From Aldehydirespirator sp965200005 (GTDB lineage Bacteria; Actinomycetota; Acidimicrobiia; Acidimicrobiales; Aldehydirespiratoraceae), in NCBI GenBank assembly GCA_965200005.1, contig OZ241331.1:2542001-2606000 (forward strand): a stretch of DNA of 64,000 nucleotides, in the 5' to 3' direction. Position numbers and translations under genes: made by a program. The notes beneath the pieces are model-generated. The model was not told the DNA's origin. It did not search any database and was given only the letters and a program-made list of their open reading frames with translations. Positions 44,483-53,317 of this stretch are shown here, one piece after another (the first letter of the stretch is position 1; the number at the start of each line of letters is the position of its first letter).

Positions 44483-45844
44483 TTGACACACTTCGATCTG
44501 TTGATCATCGGCGCGGGCTCGGGCAACTCGATTATCGGGCCCGAACACGATGCCTGGAACGTGGCGATCGCAGAGCGAGGGCTGTTCGGCGGCACCTGCC
44601 TCAACGTCGGATGCATCCCCTCCAAGATGTATGTGTACGCCGCTGAAGTCGCTGAACTCGCCTCAGACAGCGAGCGTCTTGGCATCAAGACAAGCTTTGA
44701 TGGCGCTGACTGGGCGGCGATACGTGACCGGATCTTTGGGCGGATCGATCCGATAGAAGCGGGTGGGCGCCAATACCGCAGCGAGCTCCCAAACGTCACC
44801 GTGTACGACACCACCGCCCGTTTCGTTGGGCCTCGCAGGGTTGATGTGGGCGGCACTGAGATCACGGCGGATCGGGTGGTGGTTGCTGCCGGGGCACGGC
44901 CGGTGATTCCCAACGTGGAGGGCCTAGCCACCTGCGGTTTCGATACGTCGGACACGATCATGCGCCTCGACGAGATGCCACAGCGTTTGCTGGTGCTCGG
45001 CGGCGGGTATATCGCAGCCGAACTCGGCTCTGTGATGGGTGCCTTCGGCAGCAACGTGACGTTCGTGCTGCGAGGCGACACGTTCTTGCGGCGTGAAGAT
45101 GACGACATTCGCAGCCGCTTCAGCGACGCCTACAGCAACCGCTTCGATGTGCGGTTCGACACGCAGGTGTTACGGGCAAGCAGGGTCGGATCTGAGGTAG
45201 TGCTGGACGTGCAAGGTGCCAGCGGTGAGACCTACGAGTTGCGAGGCGATGCCCTGCTAGTCGCTACTGGGCGTAAACCGAACAGCGACCATCTAGATGT
45301 AGCTGCCGGTGGCATCAAGGTCGATGGCCGCGGCTACGTGATCACCGACGATCAACTCCGCACAACCGCCGACAACGTCTGGGCGCTTGGCGATATCACC
45401 AACCCCGTGCAACTAAAGCACGTCGCCAATCATGAGGCGCGGGTCGTGCGCCACAACCTGGCGCACGAGGATGATCCGGCAACCGTCGATCAACGCTTCA
45501 TCCCACACGCCGTGTTCGGAAACCCGCAGGTTGCCAGCGTCGGGCTGAGCGAACGCGAGTGTGTTGAACGAGAGATCGACTATGTGAGCCACGTACAGTC
45601 CTACGGCGCTGCTGCTTACGGGTGGGCGATGGAGGATTCCACCAGCGTCGCCAAGGTGATCGCCGATGCCCGGACACGGCAATTGCTTGGTGCTCACATC
45701 ATCGGGCCCCAAGCATCGACGCTCATCCAGCAGCTAGTCCAGGGATTGAGCTTCGGCCTCACCGTCGATCAGATGGCGTCACAGCAGTACTACATCCACC
45801 CTGCCCTACCAGAAGTAGTTGAGCAGGCCCTCCTGGAGCTTTAG
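44483..45844 (+). CDS. mtr: Mycothione reductase
   Basis: 453 aa flavoprotein disulfide reductase. TTG start at 44483 with AGGGAG before it. IIGAGSGNSIIGPEHDAW at the N-terminus is the mycothione reductase form of the FAD site; GGTCLNVGCIPSKM carries the redox Cys pair; LGGGYIAAELGSVMGAFG binds NADPH; YYIHPALPEVVEQALL is the C-terminal dimer/His-Glu motif. It regenerates mycothiol from its disulfide, which places the organism among mycothiol-making actinobacteria. A dihydrolipoamide dehydrogenase is the alternative, but the N-terminus fits Mtr better. It ends with a 4-nt convergent overlap with aroC. Confidence 0.88.
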   Translation: MTHFDLLIIGAGSGNSIIGPEHDAWNVAIAERGLFGGTCLNVGCIPSKMYVYAAEVAELASDSERLGIKTSFDGADWAAIRDRIFGRIDPIEAGGRQYRSELPNVTVYDTTARFVGPRRVDVGGTEITADRVVVAAGARPVIPNVEGLATCGFDTSDTIMRLDEMPQRLLVLGGGYIAAELGSVMGAFGSNVTFVLRGDTFLRREDDDIRSRFSDAYSNRFDVRFDTQVLRASRVGSEVVLDVQGASGETYELRGDALLVATGRKPNSDHLDVAAGGIKVDGRGYVITDDQLRTTADNVWALGDITNPVQLKHVANHEARVVRHNLAHEDDPATVDQRFIPHAVFGNPQVASVGLSERECVEREIDYVSHVQSYGAAAYGWAMEDSTSVAKVIADARTRQLLGAHIIGPQASTLIQQLVQGLSFGLTVDQMASQQYYIHPALPEVVEQALLEL

Positions 45845-46998
45845 GGAAGCTCACCTAATGCAGGCAACACGTCGATAGCACGCTGGTGGAGCCAGTGGTC
45901 GGCGAGTACAAGTAACGCCATCGACTCCACCATGGGCACAGCTCTAGGTAGCACGCATGGGTCGTGGCGGCCACGGGCCGCGAGCACTGTCGCCTCACCG
46001 GAGCGGGTCACGGTTTGCTGCGGCGAGGCGATCGTGGCAGTCGGTTTGAATGCAACCCGCACGATGATCTGTTCACCATTGGAGATGCCACCTTGAATGC
46101 CACCGGACCGGTTTGTTGTGGTACGGATGCCAATGGTGTTGACAGCCTGAGACTGAGACACTGGCACAGCGTCTGGGCCGACAGGCTCACCGACGGGCTC
46201 AAAGGCGTCATTGTGGGTACGCCCCGTTAGGAGAGTCCCCCCAAAGCCGCTACCGATCTCGACACCCTTAGCGGCCGGCAGCGACATCATCGCCCCGGCC
46301 AGCGCTGCATCGAGCTTGTCAAACACCGGTTCTCCGAGGCCTGCTGGCACCCCACGGCATACGCACTCGACCACACCGCCAAGCGAGTTCCCGTCACGGC
46401 GAGCCGCCTCAATCGCAGCAACCATCTGCTGCGACGCCTCAGGATCAGGGCATCTGGTCGGGTGTGCCTCCACATCGGCGAGGGTCACCGCCAAGTCATC
46501 AACATTGGCCTCGATGTCTTGAACCCGTCGCACCCATCCAAGAACCTCCACACCAGCGACGGCCGCCAGCAACTTGCGCGCAATCGCCCCCGCCGCGACC
46601 CGGCCCACCGTCTCGCGTGCCGAGGCTCGCCCGCCGCCCGACCAGTTACGGAAGCCGTACTTGGCGTCGTAAGTGAAATCAGCGTGAGAAGGGCGATACA
46701 CGTCACGCAAATGCTCATATGCACTAGGGCGAGCGTCCTTGTTGCGCACCAGGATGGCGATGGGTGTGCCCGTCGTGTAGCCCCCGAAAGTGCCTGACAG
46801 CACCTCGGCAGTATCGGACTCGTTGCGCTGTGTAACGATGCGGCTTTGACCCGGACGGCGGCGATCCAGGTCGGCCTGGATGTCTGCTGGGTCAAGCGCT
46901 AAGCGTGGCGGGCAGCCATCCACCACCACACCAACACCACCGCCGTGGGACTCTCCAAATGTTGTGACCCGAAAGAGCGTGCCAAATGTGCTCGACAC
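45841..46998 (-). CDS. aroC: Chorismate synthase
   Basis: 385 aa. It forms chorismate from EPSP using reduced flavin. TFGESHGGGVGVVVDGCPP, RNKDARPSAYEH, RPSHADFTYDAKYG, GGGRASARETVGRVAAGAIA and RSGGIQGGISNGE are the family signatures. It follows gcvT by 25 bp on the same strand. Its 3' end overlaps that of mtr. Confidence 0.97.
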   Translation of the reverse strand: MSSTFGTLFRVTTFGESHGGGVGVVVDGCPPRLALDPADIQADLDRRRPGQSRIVTQRNESDTAEVLSGTFGGYTTGTPIAILVRNKDARPSAYEHLRDVYRPSHADFTYDAKYGFRNWSGGGRASARETVGRVAAGAIARKLLAAVAGVEVLGWVRRVQDIEANVDDLAVTLADVEAHPTRCPDPEASQQMVAAIEAARRDGNSLGGVVECVCRGVPAGLGEPVFDKLDAALAGAMMSLPAAKGVEIGSGFGGTLLTGRTHNDAFEPVGEPVGPDAVPVSQSQAVNTIGIRTTTNRSGGIQGGISNGEQIIVRVAFKPTATIASPQQTVTRSGEATVLAARGRHDPCVLPRAVPMVESMALLVLADHWLHQRAIDVLPALGELP

Positions 46999-47023
46999 TG
47001 ACCTCAGGCAGCCTTCTGGCAGC

Positions 47024-48124
47024 TCACATGGAACCCAGGCGATGAAACGGCGGCTTCACGATCTGTGCAGGCCACGGACGTCCACGCAAGTCGATCGTCA
47101 CCCGATCGTCTATCGAAACCTCTCGCGATAGCAACGCCAAAGCGATGCCTCGATGCAGCACCGGCGAGTAACTGCCGCTCGTGGTGACGCCAACCGGTTC
47201 ACCATCGGCACGAACCTCACAACCCTCGCGCAGCGGTCGCCGACCCTTACCAAGCAAGCCCCGCAACAGACGGTGCGGGCCCCCACGCCGTTCAGCTTCA
47301 AGAGCCTCACGCCCCCTGAAGTCGCCCTTTTTCCAGTTAACAACCCAGGCCAGGTTGGCTTGCAAGGGCGTGATCGTCGGCCCGAGTTCGTGGCCATAGA
47401 GAGGGAATCCCGCTTCGAGGCGCAGCGTGTCACGTGCCCCGAGTCCAGCAGGCATCACCCCGGCGGCCACGAGTCTGTCCCAAACCGACGCAGCTTGTAC
47501 TACCGGAATAGCCATCTCCACGCCGTCTTCGCCCGTGTAACCAGTACCTGCAACCGTGACATCTACACCGCAAAACGATGTCTGGGTCACCTTGAATCGA
47601 CCCACACGGGCCGCGCCGCTTGCCGGATCGGCATCCGAGAGCCGGGCACGAGCCTCGGGCCCTTGCACCGCGATCACTGCCCGTTCACTGGTCACGTCGC
47701 GAACCGAGTGACCCCACTCCCGCGACAGGGCGCCGACAACCCGATCAGTGTTCGATGCGTTGGGCATCACATCAAAGCTGTCGTCTGCGATCTGCCAGAC
47801 GATGATGTCATCGGTCACAGACCCATCAGCAGGATCAAGCAGATGTGTGTACTGGGCGCTACCTGGGCCGATGCGCCCCAGATCATTCGTGAAGGCATGT
47901 TGTAGCGTCTCGCCGGCACCGGGCCCGTTCACGCGAACCGTCCCGAGATGCGATACGTCAAACATGGCCGCGGCGCTACGACAGGTCATGTGTTCAGTCA
48001 CTGTGCCAGTTGGATATTGCACCGGCATGAGCCAGCCGCCAAAATCGACGAGCCTGGCACCAGCGTTCACATGAGTGTCGTTGAGCGGAGAGAGTCGGAG
48101 TTCGGTGCTCACAGCGGGTTCCAA
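47024..48124 (-). CDS. gcvT: Glycine cleavage system T-protein (aminomethyltransferase)
   Basis: 366 aa. It moves the methylene group from GcvH to tetrahydrofolate. GARLVDFGGWLMPVQY, AAMFDVSHLGTVRVNGP, GTGYTGEDGVEMAIP, GLGARDTLRLEAGFPLYGHE are family motifs; one folate-site stretch reads FDVMPNASNTDRV. It is 6 bp downstream of the second MerR gene, in a minus-strand run that begins with gcvH. Confidence 0.95.
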   Translation of the reverse strand: MEPAVSTELRLSPLNDTHVNAGARLVDFGGWLMPVQYPTGTVTEHMTCRSAAAMFDVSHLGTVRVNGPGAGETLQHAFTNDLGRIGPGSAQYTHLLDPADGSVTDDIIVWQIADDSFDVMPNASNTDRVVGALSREWGHSVRDVTSERAVIAVQGPEARARLSDADPASGAARVGRFKVTQTSFCGVDVTVAGTGYTGEDGVEMAIPVVQAASVWDRLVAAGVMPAGLGARDTLRLEAGFPLYGHELGPTITPLQANLAWVVNWKKGDFRGREALEAERRGGPHRLLRGLLGKGRRPLREGCEVRADGEPVGVTTSGSYSPVLHRGIALALLSREVSIDDRVTIDLRGRPWPAQIVKPPFHRLGSM

Positions 48125-48130
48125 GCCGCC

Positions 48131-48664
48131 TTACCGGTCGGTGCCGGTAGCTCTCGGATAGTCGCCAGTTTCCCCCTCTGGCGAGCCTGGCACATCTGTC
48201 TGGTCTGTGGCGCTGTCCGCCGCATCGCGCGCTTTCGCAAAGTCCAGGATGGCCGCATCTACCTCGCCTTGTAGGCCCGCAAGCGGCAAGACCCCCTGGC
48301 CACTGCGCAAGGCGTCGATCAGAGCATCCTGATCACGCACCACAGCAGATCGCGGGCCGTCAATGATGAGAGCCGCTGAGGAGATGTCCTGGCGTAACTC
48401 ATTGCGCACATAACTGAAGATGATGCGGATCCGTTTGAGATCGATACCAGCATCAAGCAGGCGTTTGATCACCTTTAGCTCCAACAGGTCGCCGTAGCTG
48501 TAAGAACGCCGGCTGCCGCTCCCCTTAGCGGCAAGCAACGACGGCTCAACAAGCCCCGTACGAGCCCAGTAATCCAGTTGGCGGTACGTCAGGTTCACGA
48601 TCTTGGCGGCACGGTTTGTGCCAAAGCCACGCTCCGCTGGTACCTCAACACCGTCGGACATCAA
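48131..48664 (-). CDS. MerR-family regulator (Rv1830 type)
   Basis: 177 aa. N-terminal winged HTH: NRAAKIVNLTYRQLDYWART, then GSRRSYSYGDLLELKVIKRLLDAGI. A short coiled segment and a disordered acidic tail follow. No metal-binding Cys cluster. Its place among bfn, hpt and gcv genes matches Rv1830, described in mycobacteria as an essential regulator linked to the glycine cleavage neighbourhood. What it regulates here is unknown. Confidence 0.85.
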   Translation of the reverse strand: MMSDGVEVPAERGFGTNRAAKIVNLTYRQLDYWARTGLVEPSLLAAKGSGSRRSYSYGDLLELKVIKRLLDAGIDLKRIRIIFSYVRNELRQDISSAALIIDGPRSAVVRDQDALIDALRSGQGVLPLAGLQGEVDAAILDFAKARDAADSATDQTDVPGSPEGETGDYPRATGTDR

Positions 48665-48793
48665 AGCTCTCCCCCGGCTAACGGCGCGCCGCCCGGCACG
48701 CCAAATAGCTCTTTGATCAATTGAGATCGAATGAAATTGAATGAAACATGGCGCGCTGGACTCCGAGCAGCCGCGAGCCGTTCGTTTCGCTTG

Positions 48794-49294
48794 CTATTGA
48801 ATCTCGAAGTCTTCTGGAGACACCGAGTCGATGAACTCCTTGAACTGTTCAACTACCTCTTCAGCAGGTTCGTTCTCCACTGCCTTGACCCGTTTCGACT
48901 GGTAGCCGGCCTCGCTGATGACGGATTCCTCCGCAAAAATAGGCGTTCCGGTCCGCACTGCTAGAGCGATGGCGTCTGATGGGCGACTGGAAACCACGCA
49001 ACGTTTGCCGTCACGCAGCAGGTGGAGTTCTGCAAAAAAGGTTCGCTCCCGTAACTCTGTAACAACGACTCGCTCAAGCGTCGCGGACAGTTCGGAAAGT
49101 ATGTCACGCAGTAGATCATGTGTCATCGGGCGGGGCGTATCCACACCATCAAGGGCGATGGCAATGGCGGTCGCTTCAGGCGCCCCGATGAAGATTGGCA
49201 GCACCCGCTGGGGTGACGACTTCTCCTTGAGGACCACGACCGGAGCGTTCGAGGGAAGCTCAACCCGCACACCGATCAGCTCCATTTGCTGCAT
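48794..49294 (-). CDS. Bifunctional nuclease family protein (DUF151, Rv1829 type)
   Basis: 166 aa. LPSNAPVVVLKEK, RVLPIFIGAPEATAIAIALDG, RPMTHDLLRDIL and SSRPSDAIALAVRTGTPIFA are characteristic of the BFN domain; a UVR-like acidic C-terminus (EEVVEQFKEFIDSV) follows. The name comes from plant homologues with DNase and RNase activity; the bacterial function is unclear. It lies in the conserved gcvH-garA-MerR-BFN-MerR block. The 129 bp before the next gene (48665-48793) holds nothing I can name. Confidence 0.9.
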   Translation of the reverse strand: MQQMELIGVRVELPSNAPVVVLKEKSSPQRVLPIFIGAPEATAIAIALDGVDTPRPMTHDLLRDILSELSATLERVVVTELRERTFFAELHLLRDGKRCVVSSRPSDAIALAVRTGTPIFAEESVISEAGYQSKRVKAVENEPAEEVVEQFKEFIDSVSPEDFEIQ

Positions 49295-49308
49295 GCGGCG
49301 ATCCTATC

Positions 49309-49941
49309 TCACGCCCTTGAAGCCGGGCCGTAGCAGGTAGGCACGTAGGCGTCGGGATTTACATTGAGCACTTCGGTATCTGCGGCTGCTATGAGCCGCA
49401 AGTTGCGATACCGGCCTTCGTGATCGAGACCGAATCCGATCACGAAGTCTGCGCTCACTTCGGTACCGACAAAGTCGACCTCCACATCTCCAATGCGTTC
49501 AGGTCGCCGGTCTAGCAGGGCACATACAGCGACCGATCGCGGCTTGCGCCTGAGCAGCTCGTTGCGCAGAAAGGTTACGGTCAAGCCGGTGTCGACGATG
49601 TCCTCAACAATCACCGTGTGACGCCCGGTGATGTCGAGATCAAGGTCTTTTAGCAGCCGCACCCTGCCCGTTCCGGGTTCATAGGGAGTGATGGCTAAGA
49701 AGTCAATGTTGACAGGAACCGTCACACGCCGCACCAGATCAGCTAGGAACGGCACACTGCCCCGCAGCACGCCTACGAGCACCGCACCGTCGGGATAGCG
49801 AGCCGAGATCTCCCGGGCAAGGCGACCGATGATGTGGTCGATCTCCGAGGCGCGCAACAGCACCGTCGGGCTAGGTGTCGCTACCAGACCTTGATCGGCG
49901 TCCGAATCGGCATCTGGATCTGGGTCTGGGCCTGGGGGCAC
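49309..49941 (-). CDS. hpt: Hypoxanthine phosphoribosyltransferase
   Basis: 210 aa. It salvages hypoxanthine or guanine with PRPP. LVGVLRGSVPFLADLVR is the pyrophosphate loop and VIVEDIVDTGLTVTFLR the PRPP motif; VDFVGTEVSADFVIGFGLD is the C-terminal base-binding region. The first 25 residues are a Pro/Asp-rich tail (PDPDPDADSDADQG), so a later start is possible. Lies between MerR and BFN genes, spaced 6 and 14 bp. Confidence 0.95.
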   Translation of the reverse strand: MPPGPDPDPDADSDADQGLVATPSPTVLLRASEIDHIIGRLAREISARYPDGAVLVGVLRGSVPFLADLVRRVTVPVNIDFLAITPYEPGTGRVRLLKDLDLDITGRHTVIVEDIVDTGLTVTFLRNELLRRKPRSVAVCALLDRRPERIGDVEVDFVGTEVSADFVIGFGLDHEGRYRNLRLIAAADTEVLNVNPDAYVPTCYGPASRA

Positions 49942-49947
49942 GGCGCT

Positions 49948-50976
49948 TCAATCTAGGTAGGGGCGTAACAGCTGGCTCAAGATTTGACGGTGAAGGGCCT
50001 CGCCCAGGTCGACGATCTCGGCGAGTTGCGTGCGCAGTTCCGACACGTCGCCTCGTGCCTTGAGTGTGGCAAGCAGTTGTTGATACACGCCTGCCTCACG
50101 GTTGGCAGCTATGCGATACATCCTGAGCGTGCGCGCTGGTAACCCTCGGGCGGCGAGTGCGAGGGCTGCGCGTGCTGTCAGCAGTGCCCGGTCATCAAAG
50201 ACTGCTGTGTTGCGGTTGGAGTTCGGGAGCGCCTCAAGCAACCCAAGCCGATGCAGGTCAGAGATGAACTCGGTATCGCTCCCGACGGCTTCAGCTAGCT
50301 CTTTGGCGCTCATGCTCAGCGAGCCTTGCAAGCTCTGGGTTGAGGCGGAGGTTGATGTGGCCGGGGTGTCTCCCATGTCGCTGCTGTCTACCGCGGCGTC
50401 CCGTGACTCGTCTGTCTCATCTGAGGTGTGATCGTCAGCGTCTCTGGGATGATCGGTAGCCGCTGCCTCTTCGTCGGTCGCCGCCTCGTCGTCAACGACA
50501 TCCGCATCGGATGTCTCGATAACCGCTGACTCGGTTAGCTCTGCGGCCGGGCTGTCGCTCGTCTCGGTGGTAGGGCCCACACCCCGATCAGTTGGTTCGG
50601 CCTGCTTGGTTGGTTTGGTCTGCGTGGTCGGCTCGGGCTCAACTGGCTCGTCGTGAGGGAACAGTGATGGGGCTTCGGGCCCTGACTCTGCTGCCGGCAG
50701 CGACTCGACACCGCGAGCAGCTCGTGACGTTTCAGCACCAGCCTGCAAACGCCTGCGGATCTCCTTCAGCGGCAAGAAGTGGTCACGCTGCTGGGTAAGC
50801 ACCCAGTCAAGCTGTTCCACATCGGAGTCATAGAAGCGGCGATAGCCCGAGGAGTTGCGCTCGGGAGACACAAGCCCCTGACTCTCAAGGAAGCGGATCT
50901 TGGAGATGGTTAAATCGGGATGATCCCCCGAAAGTATTGAAAGTACCTCGCCGATAGATCGATAAGCCCCGGTCAC
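49948..50976 (-). CDS. MerR-family regulator with long acidic insert (Rv1828/FtsR type)
   Basis: 342 aa. N-terminal winged HTH: GDHPDLTISKIRFLESQGLV and NSSGYRRFYDSDVEQLDWV, then LPLKEIRRRLQ. Residues about 105-215 are a disordered acidic segment full of Thr, Asp and Glu (TDEEAAATDHPRDADDHTSD). The C-terminal part (LSMSAKELAEAVGSDTEF onward) holds a second helical domain present in the actinobacterial family. Homologues (FtsR of corynebacteria, Rv1828) act in cell-division gene control. It overlaps garA by 4 nt. Confidence 0.87.
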   Translation of the reverse strand: MTGAYRSIGEVLSILSGDHPDLTISKIRFLESQGLVSPERNSSGYRRFYDSDVEQLDWVLTQQRDHFLPLKEIRRRLQAGAETSRAARGVESLPAAESGPEAPSLFPHDEPVEPEPTTQTKPTKQAEPTDRGVGPTTETSDSPAAELTESAVIETSDADVVDDEAATDEEAAATDHPRDADDHTSDETDESRDAAVDSSDMGDTPATSTSASTQSLQGSLSMSAKELAEAVGSDTEFISDLHRLGLLEALPNSNRNTAVFDDRALLTARAALALAARGLPARTLRMYRIAANREAGVYQQLLATLKARGDVSELRTQLAEIVDLGEALHRQILSQLLRPYLD

Positions 50977-51452
50977 GCCACCGACGTTCCGTGAACGAAC
51001 ACGAGCTTGAACTTGCCGACTTGCACCTCATCGCCCTCCTGCAACTCGGTCGCCTCGACGAGCTGCAGGTTGACATATGTGCCGTTGAGCGAGCCGACAT
51101 CACGGATCCAATAGCGCGGCCCGTCACGGCGCACCTCGGCGTGGCGTCGAGAAACGGTTATGTCGTCAAGGAAGATGTCGCTGCGAGGATGCCGTCCGAG
51201 CGAAACCAGGTCGGAATCAAGCGCGTAGCGAGCCCCCGCCGTAGGTCCTTGATTCACCACAAACAGGCCATCACCCACACCAAAAGCCGAGCGGTCCACA
51301 TCTACGGCCCCCGCAGCGCCACTTGCATCTACGGCGGGATGCAGACGCGTCCGGTCGTGATCGCTCACGTCATCGCCACACGCCGGGCACGGCTCTGCAT
51401 CAGAGCTAGCCGGGTAACCACAGTCGGGGCACAGCGTGTCCGCCACGGGCAT
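50973..51452 (-). CDS. garA: FHA-domain protein, GarA-like, with N-terminal zinc ribbon
   Basis: 159 aa. The FHA domain (about 65-155) has LVSLGRHPRSDIFLDDITVS, RRHAEVR and GSLNGTYVN, which bind phosphothreonine; it matches GarA, the inhibitor-activator of 2-oxoglutarate and glutamate enzymes in actinobacteria. GarA normally carries an ETTS phosphorylation motif before the domain. Here the N-terminus is instead a CPDCGYP...CPACGDD double CxxC zinc ribbon and no ETTS is visible. The ribosome site GAGGAG before its ATG lies in the second copy of a 34-bp duplication of the gcvH end. Confidence 0.88.
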   Translation of the reverse strand: MPVADTLCPDCGYPASSDAEPCPACGDDVSDHDRTRLHPAVDASGAAGAVDVDRSAFGVGDGLFVVNQGPTAGARYALDSDLVSLGRHPRSDIFLDDITVSRRHAEVRRDGPRYWIRDVGSLNGTYVNLQLVEATELQEGDEVQVGKFKLVFVHGTSVA

Positions 51453-51453
51453 T

Positions 51454-51521
51454 ACTCCTCAATGAGGGCCCTGTAGCCGTCAGCGTCACTCCTCAATGAG
51501 GGCCCTGTAGCCGTCAGCGTC
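51454..51521. repeat. Perfect 34-bp tandem duplication at the gcvH/garA junction
   Basis: Bases 51454-51487 and 51488-51521 are identical. The unit covers the last codons of gcvH (DADGYRALIEE). With one copy, gcvH would end GAGGAGTAATG, its stop overlapping the garA ATG. The duplication changes the gcvH stop to TGA without changing its protein and places a spare copy, including GAGGAG, in front of garA. Confidence 0.97.
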
Positions 51522-51866
51522 GAGCAGTTCGTCGAGGTCTGCAGGGTCGTCGACCACGATGGTGCAGATCCAGCCATCACCATAAGGATCTTCGTTCAAG
51601 CGCTCGGGCGCGCCGAAGAGTTCCTCGTTGATCTCTGACACCTCGCCGCTGACCGGCGCAAACAGTTCCGAGACGGACTTGGTGGACTCGACTTCGCCGA
51701 ACGGTTCACCTTGGTCAACCCGGTCGCCAACCTCTGGCATCTCCACATAAACCACATCGCCGAGCGAATCTTGGGCATAGTCGGTGATCCCGATCCGGAC
51801 GGAATTACCGTCCGCGAGCGCCCATTCGTGATCCGACGAGTAACGCAGGTTCTCAGGAATGGTCAT
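51486..51866 (-). CDS. gcvH: Glycine cleavage system H-protein
   Basis: 126 aa. The lipoyl carrier shuttling the aminomethyl intermediate among P, T and L proteins. YSSDHEWALADGNSVRIGIT at the N-terminus, and the lipoylated Lys in EVESTKSVSELFAPVSGEV (about 63). First gene of the minus-strand run gcvH-garA-MerR-hpt-BFN-MerR-gcvT-aroC. Its last codons are part of a 34-bp tandem duplication. Confidence 0.96.
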   Translation of the reverse strand: MTIPENLRYSSDHEWALADGNSVRIGITDYAQDSLGDVVYVEMPEVGDRVDQGEPFGEVESTKSVSELFAPVSGEVSEINEELFGAPERLNEDPYGDGWICTIVVDDPADLDELLDADGYRALIEE

Positions 51867-51955
51867 GTATCGAAGTTAGCCCATGGCGCGCCGCTATGAA
51901 CGAATATCTCCAGTCCGCACATACGAGACGGGTTCCACTGGCTCGGCCGCGCTAA

Positions 51956-51969
51956 TGTAAACGTTTGCC
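51956..51969. promoter_or_regulatory. LacI-type operator before the ABC ATPase gene
   Basis: TGTAAACGTTTGCC, an imperfect palindrome centred on CG as in LacI/GalR sites, 68 bp before the ATPase start. It matches the sites at 60783 (TGTAAGCGTTTGCA) and 63741 (TGCAAACGTTTTCA). Confidence 0.75.
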
Positions 51970-52036
51970 GCGCAGGCTCAACACGCTCTGCCACACCGAT
52001 AACGCAGCCAACGTTCGTCACACCCGAGGAGAGACC

Positions 52037-53221
52037 GTGGCCACTGTCACTCTAGAAAACGTCAACAAGCGATACGGCGAGAGCTTCATGGCCGTCACCG
52101 ATCTCAATCTTGAGATTAACGAGGGCGAGTTTCTTGTGATGGTCGGGCCGTCGGGTTGTGGCAAGTCGACAACGCTGCGGATGATCGCCGGTTTGGAGGA
52201 GATCACCTCAGGTGTTCTCAGGATCGGTGAACGGGTGGTCAATGACCTGCCACCCAAAGAGCGTGACATCGCCATGGTCTTTCAGAACTATGCGCTGTAT
52301 CCCCATATGACGGTCTTTGACAACATTGCATTCTCTTTGAAACTGGCGCGACGTCCCCGTGCCGAGATCAAAGAACGTGTCAACGAGACTGCCCGGATTC
52401 TCGAGCTTGAGTCCCAGCTCGATAAGCGTCCAGCGCAGCTTTCAGGTGGTCAGCGTCAGCGTGTAGCGATGGGCCGTGCGATTGTGCGCCGTCCCCGGGT
52501 GTTCCTGCTTGATGAGCCGCTATCGAACCTCGATGCCAAGCTTCGAGTGCAGATGCGTGCGGAGATAACCAGCCTGCAACGTGAGGTTGGGATCACCACC
52601 TTCTATGTGACTCACGACCAGGTTGAGGCCATGACTATGGCTGACCGGGTGGCTGTGATCAGTGCGGGTGTGTTGCAGCAGGTTGACACACCAATGAAGC
52701 TGTTCAACGAGCCCGACAACATCTTTGTTGCCGCCTTTATCGGGTCGCCCTCAATGAACCTGATGGAGGGTGTGCTTAGCCGTACCAGCAACGGCCTCGA
52801 GTTAACTTTGGGTAGCCAGACTCTTGGTGTTCCCGAGCAGGTGCTGCAAGACAAGCCGGCGTTGGCGAGCTATCTGGATCGCACTGTGGCCGTTGGTTTG
52901 CGCCCCAAAGACTTTGAAGATGCGGCACTGATTGCTGATCATCCAGCCGACCAGCGCATCCGTGCCACGGTGCAACACACCGAAGCACTCGGGTTTGAGA
53001 TCATCGCTTACTTCGATGTTGATGCGAAGAGGGTTATCTCTCGTGAAGCACTTGAGATGACTGATGAAGAGGCCACCGCAGCAGCCCAATCAGCTACCAC
53101 CTTGACTGCACGGTTCAACCCGACAACTACGGTGATGGCGGGCGACACGATCGACGTAGCTGTAACCGTCGCTAACGCTCACTTCTTCGATCTAGAAACT
53201 GGTCTCGCTATCCGCGACTGA
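52037..53221 (+). CDS. Sugar ABC transporter ATP-binding protein (MsmK/UgpC/SugC type)
   Basis: 394 aa from GTG at 52037, with GAGGAG just upstream; an earlier in-frame ATG at 51965 lies within the operator region. Walker A GPSGCGKSTTLRM, Q-loop VFQNYALYPHM, signature LSGGQRQRVAMGRAIVR, Walker B VFLLDEPLSNLDAKLR, H-loop VTHDQ. The C-terminal half (about 235-394) is the regulatory TOBE domain of the CUT1 family. It should power the permeases at 56602-59186. The LacI-type operator upstream ties it to them although the genes are not adjacent. Confidence 0.94.
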   Translation: MATVTLENVNKRYGESFMAVTDLNLEINEGEFLVMVGPSGCGKSTTLRMIAGLEEITSGVLRIGERVVNDLPPKERDIAMVFQNYALYPHMTVFDNIAFSLKLARRPRAEIKERVNETARILELESQLDKRPAQLSGGQRQRVAMGRAIVRRPRVFLLDEPLSNLDAKLRVQMRAEITSLQREVGITTFYVTHDQVEAMTMADRVAVISAGVLQQVDTPMKLFNEPDNIFVAAFIGSPSMNLMEGVLSRTSNGLELTLGSQTLGVPEQVLQDKPALASYLDRTVAVGLRPKDFEDAALIADHPADQRIRATVQHTEALGFEIIAYFDVDAKRVISREALEMTDEEATAAAQSATTLTARFNPTTTVMAGDTIDVAVTVANAHFFDLETGLAIRD

Positions 53222-53317
53222 GTTATCGCTGACAAGACTGACAAGAGAAGCAATCACTGCCAACAGATAAGCACCCGATAGGCACCCGCACCACCCAATG
53301 GAGCCGGCAGACAGGCC

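Noticed and set aside
44416..45108. 230-codon minus-strand frame
   Set aside because: Shadow of mycothione reductase.
44483..45844. Dihydrolipoamide dehydrogenase as the L-protein for the nearby glycine cleavage genes
   Set aside because: The N-terminal GSGNSIIGPEHD sequence is that of mycothione reductase; Lpd is usually encoded elsewhere.
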